Both the position numbers and the translations under genes were made by a program. Shown here piece after piece: positions 1 through 10,564 of a stretch of 64,000 nt of DNA. The notes beneath the pieces are model-generated. The model was not told the DNA's origin. It did not search any database and worked only from the letters and a program-made list of their open reading frames with translations. The DNA lies in contig CM020619.1 in the NCBI GenBank assembly GCA_009829735.1, positions 19,783,816-19,847,815 on the forward strand, given 5' to 3'. Positions within the stretch are counted from its first letter, which is position 1, and each line of letters begins with the position of its first letter. This stretch comes from Pyropia yezoensis (lineage: Eukaryota > Rhodophyta > Bangiophyceae > Bangiales > Bangiaceae).

Positions 1-1
1 C

Positions 2-1309
2 CTCTCCTCCCGCACGGCCAAGGCCCTCGCCGACAAGCGCAACTCGACCTCAGTGTTTGAGGAGGTCGTCGACTGGGCTGACCAGGTGGAGAAGTTCTTG
101 AAAGACCACCGCCTCCCCCCCTCTGCCATCCTCAACTACGATGAGTGCCGCCTCGTCGGAGGGCGCGACCGGCTGGCCGTGCAACGCATCCAAGCTACCG
201 ACAGAGAGCGCCCAAACGCTGCCAGCACGCGGGGGGCCACTGTGGCCTCCATATTGACCTTTGTGGCCGCAAATGGGGCTCCCTTCCTGTCCGTGTATAT
301 CTTCCGCGCGCGCTTTGGGGACAATGATGCGGCAGCCACGCGTTTCACCCTGTCACGCGTGCAGCAGCGGACGAGGGGCACCTGGCTGCGGCTGTATGGG
401 TGGACAGAGTCGGGCTTTGTCGACGCGGCCACGTTTGCGGTCGTGATGGAGGCCTTTTGCGACGAATGGCGCCTGCGCAACCCTAACCAGGAGTGTATGC
501 TCATTGGGGACCAGCTCGGAGCGCACCGGCAGGTCGAGGTGGTACGCGCGGCTCTCAAGAGCAACGTGTTGTGTTGGTGGTTGGTCGCCAATACCTCCCA
601 CTGGCTGCAGGTGCTGGATGACAAGTGTTTTGCCCGGATCAAGAAGGTCGTCCCTGTCCTGTCCGACGACAAGATCATCCAGGCGCTCATGACGAACCAG
701 CCGACCCGTGACTGTCTCCTGGAGGCGGCATACGAGGCGGAGCGCTTGGCCCTCACCCGGGAGACCATCCAGGCGGCGTTCAAGTCGGTCGGCCTCTACC
801 CGTGGGACCGCAAGCGAGTCATCGAGCTGGCGCGCGTCAACCTTGGGATTGGGCTTCCCTCTGACGGCGTGGCTGACCAATCACGCACGGCTGCGGCTGT
901 GGTCATCCGTCAGGCGTATGATCAACGCGCGGCCGACCAGAAAAAGGTGGTATCGGGCGTGGCAGTGGTCAAAAAGGCCAAGGTGTATAGCGGCAAGGAC
1001 CTCATCGCCCAGCACGAGGCGCGGGTGGCTGCGGACGCCAAGGCGCTGGCCGACAAGGCGGCCGCCGCGGCTGAGAAGGAGGCGGACAAGGCTGCCAAGC
1101 GTTCCCTGCGCGCGGAGGAGGCCGAGCAGAAGCTGCTGCTGGTCTGCCGCGCCTGCAACCAACGGGTACATCGGGGTGGCAAGGATTGGCACGTGTGCGC
1201 CTGCGCGGCATTCCGTGTTTGCTCCCAGTGCTTGAAAATCGGTGAGGGCAAGGCGCTGGTGAGTGCGCATAATGTGGTCTGTTCAGATGTACCTAAGCAC
1301 ACGGAGTAG
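2..1309 (+). CDS. pogo/Tigger-like DDE transposase, 5' end outside the window
   Basis: The frame is open from the window edge, so the true start and any N-terminal DNA-binding domain lie upstream. Counting from the GTG at 53, the DDE_1-type core shows ILNYDEC with Asp30, MLIGDQLGAH with Asp153, and NTSHWLQVLDDKCF with Asp189/190. This is the spacing and motif order of pogo/Tigger transposases (Tc1/mariner superfamily), which cut and rejoin DNA in the nucleus. Residues about 318-368 are rich in Ala, Lys and Glu and look like a coiled coil. After them comes a Cys-rich tail (CRACNQRVH, HVCACAAF, CSQC, about 370-400) that may bind zinc. No stop interrupts the visible part. I could not identify terminal inverted repeats, so it may be a transposon copy or a domesticated gene. 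The family call is firm; present activity is unknown. Confidence 0.8.
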   Translation, partial: LSSRTAKALADKRNSTSVFEEVVDWADQVEKFLKDHRLPPSAILNYDECRLVGGRDRLAVQRIQATDRERPNAASTRGATVASILTFVAANGAPFLSVYIFRARFGDNDAAATRFTLSRVQQRTRGTWLRLYGWTESGFVDAATFAVVMEAFCDEWRLRNPNQECMLIGDQLGAHRQVEVVRAALKSNVLCWWLVANTSHWLQVLDDKCFARIKKVVPVLSDDKIIQALMTNQPTRDCLLEAAYEAERLALTRETIQAAFKSVGLYPWDRKRVIELARVNLGIGLPSDGVADQSRTAAAVVIRQAYDQRAADQKKVVSGVAVVKKAKVYSGKDLIAQHEARVAADAKALADKAAAAAEKEADKAAKRSLRAEEAEQKLLLVCRACNQRVHRGGKDWHVCACAAFRVCSQCLKIGEGKALVSAHNVVCSDVPKHTE

Positions 1310-1408
1310 ACGAGATATGATTTTTTTGTTCTTGTATCTGCTCCTTATTCTCTCTCTGTCGCCGACGGTCCGGTCAGATTTTTTCACAGATTTTCAGAAT
1401 TTATCACG

Positions 1409-2845
1409 GTGACTCCTTTGCCGGACCTGGTCGTCACGATGACGAATACTATTCTGAATCAGATTGTGGCGAGTTTGCCAGATGGCCTTAATGTCCAGAC
1501 CGGATCGGGGCTTTCGAGCCCGCAGGCGCAGGGGGAATCCCTCCTCACGCCTATATCGGGTCGCCCCGAACAGGGGGCGACACCTGTGACTCCCAACGAG
1601 GGAGCCACACCATACTCGGTGGGGCGTACGCCCTTCATGGGGGAGTTTCCCCCGGAAACGCCGACGGCCACACCAAGCGCGCCGCGCCAGACTATGGGCA
1701 CTGAGGGTGAACTTACCCCAGTGCTACAGCGGCTGTTCCCTCAACGTGAGGTGCCGCCCAAGATCCAGGTAGCCAACCCGGTCTACCAGCGGATCTTTGA
1801 CTGCGAGACCTACGCCCTCCACAACAAGTCGGTGGCGAATGATCCTGACCAGGCCCGAGCCATGGGCCGTGCCAAGAAGAATGCACTTCACTCTTTTGGG
1901 CACAAAGCGGAGTGGGATGGAACTCCCCCCCTCCGTGTCTTTGAGTTCCTACGTCGTTTCACAAAAGCCTGTGACGACAATGCCATAAGTGAAGGCATGG
2001 ATTTTTACATGCTACAGGAGTTTACGAAGGGCGACCTGCGGACAGAACTTATGTCCGTCGTGCCCAGCTCCTCAAGTGGAGGCGCTGGGGAGGTGACGTC
2101 CTATTTGGAGCTCGTCAACTGGTTGTTGAGGGCCATGGTTGATGAAGCGGCGTTGGCTTCTCAAGTCGAGGAGTTCACGCAGACCCACCAGGAAGAGGCA
2201 GAGGACGAGTTGTCCTTTGCGGAGCGAGTCCGTAAGCTCAACAATCTTTGTGGGCTTCTTTATCCACAAGCTGTGGTGAAGAGTCGGTTTGTGGAGGGAC
2301 TCCATTGGTCAGTCCGGATGGAGACCCGGGAGCATAACACTGCCCGGGCGACCCTGTCCGAATTGGCTAGGTTCGCCTACCGCAGAGGCGAGGCCTACCG
2401 CAAGTTGAGGGAGGAACAACGCCAGGAGCGTCAAGCCGAGTTGGCCAAGGAACGGGAGGAGGCGCGCCAGGCCAGAGAATTGAGAGAGGCACGCCGAATC
2501 CGCAAGGAGAGGGTGGTAGCTGCCGTGGGAACTTCCCAGGGTATCCCTTCGTCTTCCCCAGTTGGGAAGATCCCTCCCGGAACAGACCATCGGTGTTGGA
2601 ACTGCAACTCCGATGGACACTGGGCATATGATTGCCCCAAGTTGAGTAAACGCATCCAACAACTTGTTAGGAATGCGAGTAAGAAGTCGGCTACGAACGA
2701 AGTACGTTCACGCCGCGAGGGTGGGTCTCGACCGGTGGTGGCGGTCGCCACACCCTCGGCGAAGGGGGCGGACACGTCGTCCTCGGACTCGTCCTCTTCC
2801 CCTTCGCCCTCGGATTCGGACGCCAAGTCGGCGGGAAACGAATGA
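1409..2845 (+). CDS. Gag of GyA-1
   Basis: An open frame of 478 codons. The N-terminal third is rich in Pro, Thr and Gly and looks disordered. The middle holds the retrotransposon gag/capsid-like region (VPPKIQVANPVYQRIFDCE onward), with a Glu/Arg/Ala-rich helical stretch around residues 310-370. A CX2CX4HX4C zinc knuckle (CWNCNSDGHWAYDCP) follows near residue 395, and the tail is Ser/Asp-rich. It should form the virus-like particle and bind element RNA. The stop overlaps the next ATG in an ATGA arrangement at 2842-2845, which GyA-2 shares. A related gag is seen in GyE. Confidence 0.8.
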   Translation: MTPLPDLVVTMTNTILNQIVASLPDGLNVQTGSGLSSPQAQGESLLTPISGRPEQGATPVTPNEGATPYSVGRTPFMGEFPPETPTATPSAPRQTMGTEGELTPVLQRLFPQREVPPKIQVANPVYQRIFDCETYALHNKSVANDPDQARAMGRAKKNALHSFGHKAEWDGTPPLRVFEFLRRFTKACDDNAISEGMDFYMLQEFTKGDLRTELMSVVPSSSSGGAGEVTSYLELVNWLLRAMVDEAALASQVEEFTQTHQEEAEDELSFAERVRKLNNLCGLLYPQAVVKSRFVEGLHWSVRMETREHNTARATLSELARFAYRRGEAYRKLREEQRQERQAELAKEREEARQARELREARRIRKERVVAAVGTSQGIPSSSPVGKIPPGTDHRCWNCNSDGHWAYDCPKLSKRIQQLVRNASKKSATNEVRSRREGGSRPVVAVATPSAKGADTSSSDSSSSPSPSDSDAKSAGNE

Positions 2846-5744
2846 CCGTTGGAGCTGGCCGTCCGAAGCTCACAACGGCAGCCTCGGCCAAGTGGGTAAA
2901 GAGGACGAACCGACCCTGCCGGATACTGCGGCGACCTAAGGAAGTCCGCCAACCTCGGGTAGGACTTCCCAAGAACGTAAACCCACGAGTCCGGTGGTTA
3001 TCGTCCCCAAAGTTGATGGGACCCCCCGGTTTTGTATCGACTACCGTAAGCTCAACGAGAGCACATTGAAGGACAGTTATCCCCAACCTAGGATGGACGA
3101 CTGTCTGGACTCCCTGGGGGAGGCGAACGTGTTCTCTACCCTGGACTGTAACGCGGGGTACGGGCAAATTCCCATTGCCCCGGAGGACAGGCATCAAACT
3201 ACCTTTACCTGTCACTGTGGTACCTACCAGTGCAAGCGTCTTCCGTTTGGCCTGTGTAACGCGCCGGCATCTTTCCAGCGCGCTATGGACATGATTCTGG
3301 CCGGAGTACGGTGGCAGATCTGTCTCGTGTACCTAGACGATATCATTGTGTTCTACCGAAGTCAGGAGGAACACATTGGCCATCTTGGCCAGGTGTTCAA
3401 GCTACTTGCTGACGCCGGTGTGTCACTGAAGGCGAGTAAGTGCCACCTCTTCACTCAAGAGGTGGAATACTTGGGACATGTTGTCCGTCCGGGGCGTCTC
3501 AGTGTCAACGAGAAAAACTTGAGGGCCATCCGTAAGGCTCAGTACCCTCGGACCCAGACCCAGATGAGGAGCTTCCTCGGGATGTGTAACGTGTACCGAC
3601 GTTTCACCAAGGGCTTCGCCAAGGTGGTGAAGCCGCTGAATGAGCTTGTTAGCTCAACGCTACCGAAAAACCTCCCTCCCCCAAGTCGTGTGGAGCAGGA
3701 ATCCTTTGAGACTCTTCGGGACCTTCTGCTGAAGCCCCCTATCCTGGCTATTCCCAGGTTGGGAGGCCACTACATCCTGGATGTGGATGCTAGCTATGAC
3801 CAACTTGGTTGTGTGTTGCTTCAGCTGCAGCCGGACAAGGAGTAATGCCGGTGGGATACTTCAGAAAGGGACTGAACTCGGCCGAGAAGAACTACGGAGT
3901 CACCGAGTTGTAAGGACTCGCAGTGGTGTGGGCGGTGACGTCACTTCGTCACTACCTAGAGGGTGAGAAGTTCCTCATCCGCTGTGACCACCGCGCGTTG
4001 CAGTTCATCTTCAAGACGGACTGTACGAACACTCGTCTCAACCGGTGGAGGGTGCGACTGGCACCCTTCGACTTTGATATTGAGTACCGACCTGGCAGGC
4101 AACATGCCCTTGCCGACGGCCTCTCTCGGGTACCTACCGAGGGGCTGGACACTGACCCAGTCGATGAGGACATTCCCATCGGGGGGGTAGTCACGCGCTC
4201 GGGTCAGGCGTTGAACCCCGAGGCGCCGGGGAACAAGAAGTACTTGCCCCTGTCCCTGGACGAGGTGGTGTAGGCCCAGGCCGAGGATCCCTTCTGCACG
4301 TCGCAGAGGGATGCACTGGATACAGTGGCGGAGACGCGGTTCTTTCTGGGAGACGATGGCTTCCTCATGAGGAGGGGGGTATTCCAGGGGACCGAACAAC
4401 CTGTCGTCCCCGCATCCCTCAACGACAGTATCCTTGAGAGGGAGCACAACGCTCCCACAGGTGGACACCTGGGGTCTAGTAAACTGTACCAGACCCTGAG
4501 GACCAGGTACTACTGGCCGTCCATGGTGGTAGACATCTACAGTTGGGTGGCTGCCTGCACAAGTTGTGCACAGAACCGTCTGATGGAACGGCGGCCTACT
4601 ACGGCTATGCTATTGTTCCCGGCCAAGGAGCCCTTTGCCGCGTTAGCGATGGACATCCTTGGGCCGCTGCCAGTGACCGAGGAGGGCAACCAGTACCTCC
4701 TGGTTATCTGTGACCGCTTCACGATACTTACGCGAGCGATCCCACTGGCAGAGATCACGGCCATGTCGGTCGTGTCAGCCTTCGTAGATCACTGGGTTGC
4801 CGCGTATGGCATTCCGGATAGTACACTATCGGTCAATGGACCGCAATTTGCGTCTGTACTGTTTCAGGGAGTGCTGGATATGTTGGGGGTTACGGCAAAC
4901 TATGCCACCCCCTACCACCCACAAACTAATGGGCAGGTGGAGCGCTTCAACAAAACTATTTTTAGGCAGCTGCGCCACTATGTGAGTGAGCACGTGAAGA
5001 CGTGGGACCAATACATATCTATTCTTACAACCCCCTGCAATTCGCAGGTTCACTCATCTACCGGGGAAGTACCCCTCGCTTTTGTGACCTCCCGTCGCGT
5101 GCGGTCTATTGCCGTGCGGCGGTCGCTCCCAACTAGGGAGGATGGTGGCAGTACGCCTACTCCTACTGAGAGTAAGGCGGAGTTCGCTGCTAGGCTTGTA
5201 AAAACTTATCCCTTAAGTCAGGGCTGAGATGGACAAAGCGCAAAAGCGCTACAAGCGTACCTTGGACAAGAAGGTGCGCAATGCTAAGCATGTCCCCGAA
5301 CAGGGTGACTGGGTGCTGGTACACTCGCACACCCCAAGTGGGGGTAAGTTGGTGTTCCAGACGAAGGGGCCGTACCAGGTCCTCCGTACTGATGGGCGGC
5401 GCTTCACCATCGAAAATGACGATGGGGTCCGCACAGTGAGCGGACAGGACGTGGTCAAGGTTGCACCACCGCCTGCAGGCGACCCAGCTTGGGCGCGTGC
5501 GTTGGAAGCGTGGCGCCTCCCCTCACTGCCTGCGGCCAAACAGGGCCCGCAGGAGTACGTGTTCGATAAGTTTATCGACCACGGCTGGGATGAGGACACT
5601 GACCGCCTCATGTTGAGGGTGCGTTGGATTGGCTACAAAGCCAAGGATGATACGTGGGAGTATGTGGAGGACCTTCCCGCTGAGAAGGTCCGGGCATACT
5701 GTGCCCGGAATGAGATAGACCCTAACAGCCCTCCCTCAACGTGA
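2842..5744 (+). pseudogene. Pol region of GyA-1 (RT, RNase H, integrase, chromodomain), broken
   Basis: Reverse transcriptase motifs (FCIDYRKLNES, LPFGLCNAPASF, CLVYLDDIIVF) lie at about 2990-3800. RNase H-type sequence follows to about 4190. Integrase has its H2C2 finger at about 4430-4580 and its catalytic core (MDILGPLPVTEEG, HPQTNGQVERFNKT) to about 5000. A C-terminal chromodomain (LRVRWIGYKAKDDTWEY) lies at about 5555-5715. In chromoviruses this last domain is known to steer integration to marked chromatin. The region is in several separate open pieces and is a fossil. Confidence 0.85.
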
Positions 5745-5826
5745 GGGAAGGCCAAGTGACGGTGCCAAGAGAGTGCTTCAAGTCGAAGTGGTACGCAGAG
5801 TGGCTTCTAACTACAGCCCTAACCCT
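5720..5826. terminator. Convergent junction with short hairpins (GyA-1)
   Basis: Pol (+) ends at 5744 and the antisense frame (-) ends at 5826, 82 nt away. CCCTCAACGTGAGGG overlaps the pol stop and can pair 6 bp with a 3-nt loop. CTTCAAGTCGAAG nearby can pair 4 bp. The same arrangement and spacing occur in GyA-2 (17306/17388). A role in ending two convergent transcripts is inference. Confidence 0.35.
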
Positions 5827-6629
5827 CACACTCTCACAACAAAGGCAGCTGCCAACCAGGCACGCATGCTGGACTCTCGAACCTCACGGCCCTCGCCCTC
5901 ACGTGGAGGCGAGCGGCGAGACCACCGGCGATAACGCTCCCCACCAGTCGAGGGGGCCGGCGGCTCCAAGTCGGACCCATCGCGCCCCTCACGGTCGCGC
6001 AAGTGGCGACGACCGCGGCTGCTCTTCTGCTTAGTCTTACGCGCAAGTTGGCAACGCAGACGCCGGATCGACTCCGACTCTGACGAAGTCGAGGACTCCG
6101 AGGCGGAGTAAGACAACTCGTCTTCCGACACGGAGGGAGAGCGCCGCGAGTGTCGGCGACGTTGGCGAGGAGGCGAGTATGCCCGGCTCGCACGACGTTT
6201 GCCACGCCCAAGTGGGGCTGCATGGGACATAATAGTCCCAATGCGAGCCCACTCGGCCGTCATAAACTCCGCCACCGACTCGCAACTCGCGGTCGCCACT
6301 ACAGTACGAACGCGCTCCTCAAGCTGAGGAGTCTCGGAAGTTTGAAGGGTTGCGATCAACGCGGCCAACCAGGAAATGATGCGCACCAACGTGGTGATTA
6401 TCATCTCTGAGGTTAGAGGCGTGGGCGGTAACACCAACTTGGGGTATACCGTCAGGCGGGTGGCCCCCAGGTTGGAGGACACCGGAGTGGACGACTTAAC
6501 GGCCACGCTGATCGGGATGTCCCCGTGCGGCTGGTATGGGACAGGAGGAAGCGGAGGGGCACGCCGAAGTGGCGGAACCCGGGTGTAACTGCGACCCCGA
6601 CTTGGGGCCCCCGCAGTGGGTTGAGTCAT
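5826..6629 (-). CDS. Antisense SR-rich protein of GyA-1 (267 aa)
   Basis: A 267-codon frame on the strand opposite pol. The N-terminal third is Pro/Arg-rich, and a middle segment (TLTSEMIITTLVRIISW ... LEERVRTVV) is predicted helical. The C-terminal half is a basic Ser/Arg-rich tract (RRRRHSRRSPSVSEDELSYS and further RS/SE runs) resembling the RS domains of splicing factors and other RNA-binding proteins. The copy in GyA-2 (16503-17306) is also exactly 267 codons and open, although pol is broken in both copies. I know no family for it. An RNA-binding or nuclear role is inferred from composition only. Confidence 0.6.
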   Translation of the reverse strand: MTQPTAGAPSRGRSYTRVPPLRRAPPLPPVPYQPHGDIPISVAVKSSTPVSSNLGATRLTVYPKLVLPPTPLTSEMIITTLVRIISWLAALIATLQTSETPQLEERVRTVVATASCESVAEFMTAEWARIGTIMSHAAPLGRGKRRASRAYSPPRQRRRHSRRSPSVSEDELSYSASESSTSSESESIRRLRCQLARKTKQKSSRGRRHLRDREGRDGSDLEPPAPSTGGERYRRWSRRSPPREGEGREVRESSMRAWLAAAFVVRV

Positions 6630-6938
6630 ATGGTCATCATGTTAGGGCACGGCCATAACTATGGGCTTGTCCGGGGGTGGCGCAGTGTGGCGATCCACCC
6701 CCCGGGGCATACGGGTAGTCCCCGATGCCCAACCCCTCTCGTAGGACCACACGGCCGGCGGGTGGCCCCCAGGTTGGAGGACACCGGAGTGGACGACTTA
6801 ACGGCCACGCTGATCGGGATGTCCCCGTGCGGCTGGTATGGGACAGGAGGAAGCGGAGGGGCACGCCGAAGTGGCGGAACCCGGGTGTAACTGCGACCCC
6901 GACTTGGGGCCCCCGCAGTGGGTTGAGTCATATGGTCA

Positions 6939-8102
6939 TCATGTTAGGGCACGGCCATAACTATGGGCTTGTCCGGGGGTGGCGCAGTGTGGCGATCCAC
7001 CCCCCGGGGCATACGGGTAGTCCCCGATGCCCAACCCCTCTCGTAGGACCACACGGCCGTCGTGAAGCTCACGAGCGACCCACACGAATCGGCGAAGTGC
7101 GCCATCGTCCTTGGGCCCACGAGTGGGGCGGCGCAACTTGTGCTCGATGCTCTCCCACTCGATAAACTTGTGGAGGCGGACCATCTCCTCAAGTAGAGTG
7201 AGTTGTCCTGATGAGCACCCCTCAGCAACTAGCTGAGGGGTGAGCTGTTCCAAACCTTGGACAAGCCGGAGGGGGAGATGCCAGAGCATCCCTCGCCGCT
7301 GAACACAAGACACTTAGGTCGACATGACTTCGTGGAGCCACTGGGTGGCCAACATGGCCCACACCAGGTGATCAGGGCCAGCCGTCAACATGACGGAGCC
7401 GAACTGGTCAAGCAACCGTGGCAGCAACGCCGGGAACCCGTAGGGGACCTCAACTTGAGGCCACCACTCAGGCTTCTTAGGGTAGCACTGATCCTTACTG
7501 GCAGCAGACTGCTGAGGAAACTCAAGTTGAGCCGAGGTCACCAAGTAGGGACCTCGCCGGAAGTCCGTCTCCATCCGCACATCAAAGTGATGAGTGTGCG
7601 GATCGGTCTCGTGAAGGTACGGGGGGCGAGTTGCCACCGCGTCCCAAGTAAAGGTCTGCAAGTCGCCGGGACCCGGGATAGTTCCCCCGCGGTCCACCAT
7701 GGCCTTGGCACGCTGAACGTCCTCAACCTCCTCATCGTCCAGGAAGGCAAACTGGTCCGTCCTGAAGCCGGCAGGGAACCCGACCCTACGGGGATACTTC
7801 TCCCGTAGGCGGTCCCATACCCGACTCATCGCCGTGCCAAGTCGGCCACAGCGGAGAACAGTCAACCCCTCCTCATATAGAGGCCAAGCGGGGTAAAACC
7901 ACCGCCCCAAGGCCTCACACGGGACAACTTGTCCCGCCTCCGGGGGAGACCCCGCCGTCATCCCAAAGCCGGGTGACGCGGGAGTCCCATCCCCCGGAGC
8001 GATCGCGGAGCCCCCGCCGGAAGTCCCGGCGGGCGCTGCACCGTCGGGGGTGTCCTCCATACGTTCGTCGAGAGAGTCCGTCTCCACCCCCGGGGTCGCC
8101 AT
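6939..8102 (-). pseudogene. Antisense accessory coding region of GyA-1, broken
   Basis: Homologous to the antisense frame at 15334-16623 in GyA-2. It begins at an ATG in a GCCATGG context with the same N-terminus (MATPGVETDSLDERMED). The conserved core includes WPLYEEGLTVLRCGRLG, FGSVMLTAGPDHLVWAML and CVQRRGMLWHLPL. A Gly/Pro-rich acidic N-terminus precedes a Trp/Tyr-rich globular part. This copy is broken, at about one or two points, and the region towards the SR-rich frame also holds an internal direct repeat of about 300 bp. The function is unknown. Confidence 0.55.
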
Positions 8103-8506
8103 GGCTCTCCCCAAGTTGGGGAGAGACGCCCTGGCTATCGCGGCACGAGACCCGCCTCGAGTTGAGGGGGACTCGGATCGTGGGTAGACGGGTGGCCTCT
8201 CCAGCGTGTGGCGGCCCAGTGGAAGGTGAAGGGGAGGTGGTGGGATGGTGAAGTGAGAACCGGGGAGAGCAAGCTGCCGAGTGGGCAAGCTTGAGGAGAG
8301 GGGCGGTCAACGTGACCGCCTCCACATCCGCGCTATGTACTCAAGGGGGTACAGCAAGTCGCGCCCCCAACGCCGAGACGTGCGTTCACGCACCCCCTCA
8401 CAGGGCCGACCGGGTCGGTCGGAACTGAGGAGAGGGGAGTGTGGCAGTATTGACCCCTAGGTACGGGGGCAACACGTGCCATGCAAGGGGCGGCAGGCCA
8501 CTAGCC

Positions 8507-8908
8507 TGATCCGTTCCTCCCCCTGCATTTGGGTCCATATTCCCTTAGTTTGGGATAGTTAGCTTGGTTGTAAATCCAACTTGGATTTGAGGGTTTTCTG
8601 CATTTATCGTCTCGAATTTTCGTGTGGCCCGGTGGGCAGGTGCTGGGGTTGGAGACTCTCAGTGGCGAGATTCTGAGGGGACCCTGAGGGGATAATGGGA
8701 GCGACAGCGGGGCTTGCCCCTGCGTCCCCGTCCCGACCAAGAAACTGTTGGCCCACACACCATCCTCTTGTTTGTCAGTGGGGGGATTGCCCCACAACAG
8801 GGACAGAGTGTGTGCGACTTGCACTTCTTCCGGTTCCCCCGACACGAGAGGCAGCCCTTGTACACCGCCCCAACTTGGGTGCCGTGTGTGTAAGTGGTTT
8901 TTGCCACA
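8507..8908 (+). repeat. 3' LTR of GyA-1
   Basis: A 402-bp LTR that starts TGATCCGTTCC and ends GGTTTTTGCCACA, giving the usual TG...CA ends. It matches, inverted, the LTR at 14529-14931 of GyA-2 and the solo LTR at 28281-28685. It abuts an older GyC-type LTR fragment on its right. Confidence 0.75.
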
Positions 8909-9003
8909 CTACCATGGCCATTGGAGACACCACTAACTACCCTCCAGCCCATGAAGCAAGTCCCTGTGGTCATACGTAACTCGAAGATACCGTGACAATG
9001 CAT
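8659..9003 (-). other. LTR-embedded antisense frame with Cys cluster (GyA-1)
   Basis: A frame antisense to the LTR reads KGCLSCRGNRKKC followed by KSHTLCPCC. The spacing CX2CX6CX5CX2C equals the first five ligands of a fungal Zn2Cys6 (Gal4-type) cluster; the sixth Cys is not at the usual distance. The same peptide is kept in the LTR copies at 14529-14931, 28281-28685 and 11068-11250. No ATG lies within the LTR part, so expression would need a start or exon outside it. A DNA-binding function is a hypothesis. Confidence 0.45.
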
Positions 9004-9080
9004 ACTCCCAACTTGGCATTTGAGAATAAGAAGTAGTCCCCCTAAAAAAGGGTCGCAATACGGTCCTCCATATTGCTACA
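8922..9080 (+). repeat. GyC-type LTR fragment
   Basis: Matches about the last 160 bp of the GyC LTR (from GGAGACACCACTAAC to CATATTGCTACA). It is diverged from the four full copies at 32017, 42361, 50106 and 59658. It is cut on the left next to the GyA-1 LTR end, as expected if GyA-1 landed within it. Confidence 0.7.
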
Positions 9081-10564
9081 AGCGTTCACCACGTCCTGGC
9101 CGTTTACTGTGCAGATCCCATCGTTTCTTTCGATGGTGAACCGCCGCTCATCAGTACCAAGGACATGGTGTGCTCCCTTCGTCTGAAATAATGGCTTTCC
9201 CCCAGTCCGGGTATGCGAATTTGTCAGCTTCGAGTCACCAGGCTTGAGGACGTGCTTGGCGATACGCACTTTCTTCCTAAAATTACGCTTGCAGCGCTTT
9301 TGTGCCCTGTCCACCTCAGCCCTGAGTTTAGGGATAATGGTCTCGAGCCTAGAAAAAAACTGCACCCTACGCTTAGTAGGAGTAGGTGTCCTGCCACCGG
9401 TCTCCCCAGTTAAAGAGTCAACCTGCGATTTGTAGGCTGTAGGCAAGATAGAAAAGGGTATTGGTTCCACGTTTTCACGTGCTCACTCGCATGATGGCGC
9501 AGCTGCCAAACAATTGATGTGTTGAAGTGCTCCCCCTGCCCAGAAATTTGTGGGTGGGAGGGGGCATAGTATGCCCGAGCCCCCAACATATACGGCACTT
9601 TCTGAAACATTACGGACGGAAACTGAGGTCCGTTGTCAGACAACGTAATGTCTGGGATGCCATACGCGGCAACGCAGTGAACTAAAAAGGATGACACGAC
9701 CGACATGGCCGAGGTCTCTGCCAGGACGATCGCTCTCGTCAGTTTCGTGAAGCGATCTCAGATGAATAGGAGGTATTCGTCACCATCCTCCGTCACTGGC
9801 AGGGGCACAATGATGTCCACTGCCAGTGCTGCGAAGCGCTTTTTGGCCGTGAAAAACAGCATGGCCCTATGAGGCCACCGTTCCATCAGGCGGATATGTG
9901 CACAGCTTGTGCATGCAGCTACCCAACTGTAGATGTCCTCCACCACAGAGGGCCAGTAGTATCGGGTCCTCAGGGTCTGGCAAAGTTTGTTGCCCTCATG
10001 TGTCCACCTATAGGAGGGTAGGGCTCCCGCTCAAAGACAATGTCCTTGGGGGATGCGGGGACAACAAGTTGTTCAATCCCCTGGATCGTCCTTTTTCTCC
10101 TGATGAGGCCATCGTATCGACCGAAGACTTGCTTCTCCGCCACGGCGGCCAGCGCCCCCCTCTGCGACTTGCAGACGGCATTTTCAGCCTGGCCCCGTAC
10201 CACTACATCCACAGTCAGGATCAAGTACTTCTTGACTTCTGGTTCCTCGGGGTTCAATACCAGGCCCGAGCGCGTGACTACCAGCAGCCTATCGAATAAT
10301 CCTTGGAGCATAACGGACACAAACTGTTGTCTGGTAGCAGACAAAGTCTTGCGAGGGATGCGACACGCGGCAAGACAGTGCGGGACGTCCCACCGCACAA
10401 CTTGTGCGTACAGCAGCCCATCCAGATGCGTCAACCTCCATAGGAGCCTGACGCCCCCGGTCCTCAGGGTCTTGTACGGAGTACTTGACACAAATAAGCA
10501 CCTAGGGGGCGTTACGCTCCCGTTCAAAGATACTTGCCTTAAGGGCGGTGGGGAAAGCAACTAG
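9081..10564 (-). pseudogene. GyF: decayed Ty3/gypsy pol fragment
   Basis: Integrase and flanking pol sequence related to GyA is read on the minus strand. It includes DRAQKRCKRNFRKKVRIAKH, GIPDITLSDNGPQF and an H2C2-region remnant (VAACTSCAHIRLMERW). It is a fragment with many breaks, more than about eight, and is clearly older than GyA-1 and GyA-2. The GyC-type LTR fragment beside it may have belonged to the same insertion, but its pol is closer to GyA. Confidence 0.65.

Larger units (their letters stand above)
1409..8908 (+). mobile_element. GyA-1: Ty3/gypsy (chromodomain-bearing) retrotransposon, broken
   Basis: Parts in order are gag, reverse transcriptase, RNase H, integrase and a chromodomain on the + strand, then an antisense coding region, then the 3' LTR at 8507-8908. 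No 5' LTR is seen: the DDE transposase frame ends only about 100 bp before gag, and the AT-richer 1310-1408 between them has no gene. Pol is broken at several points, roughly five or more, while gag and one antisense frame remain open. Parts and sequence match GyA-2 on the opposite strand. The element is a fossil of moderate age, and without an LTR pair I cannot date it. Confidence 0.85.
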
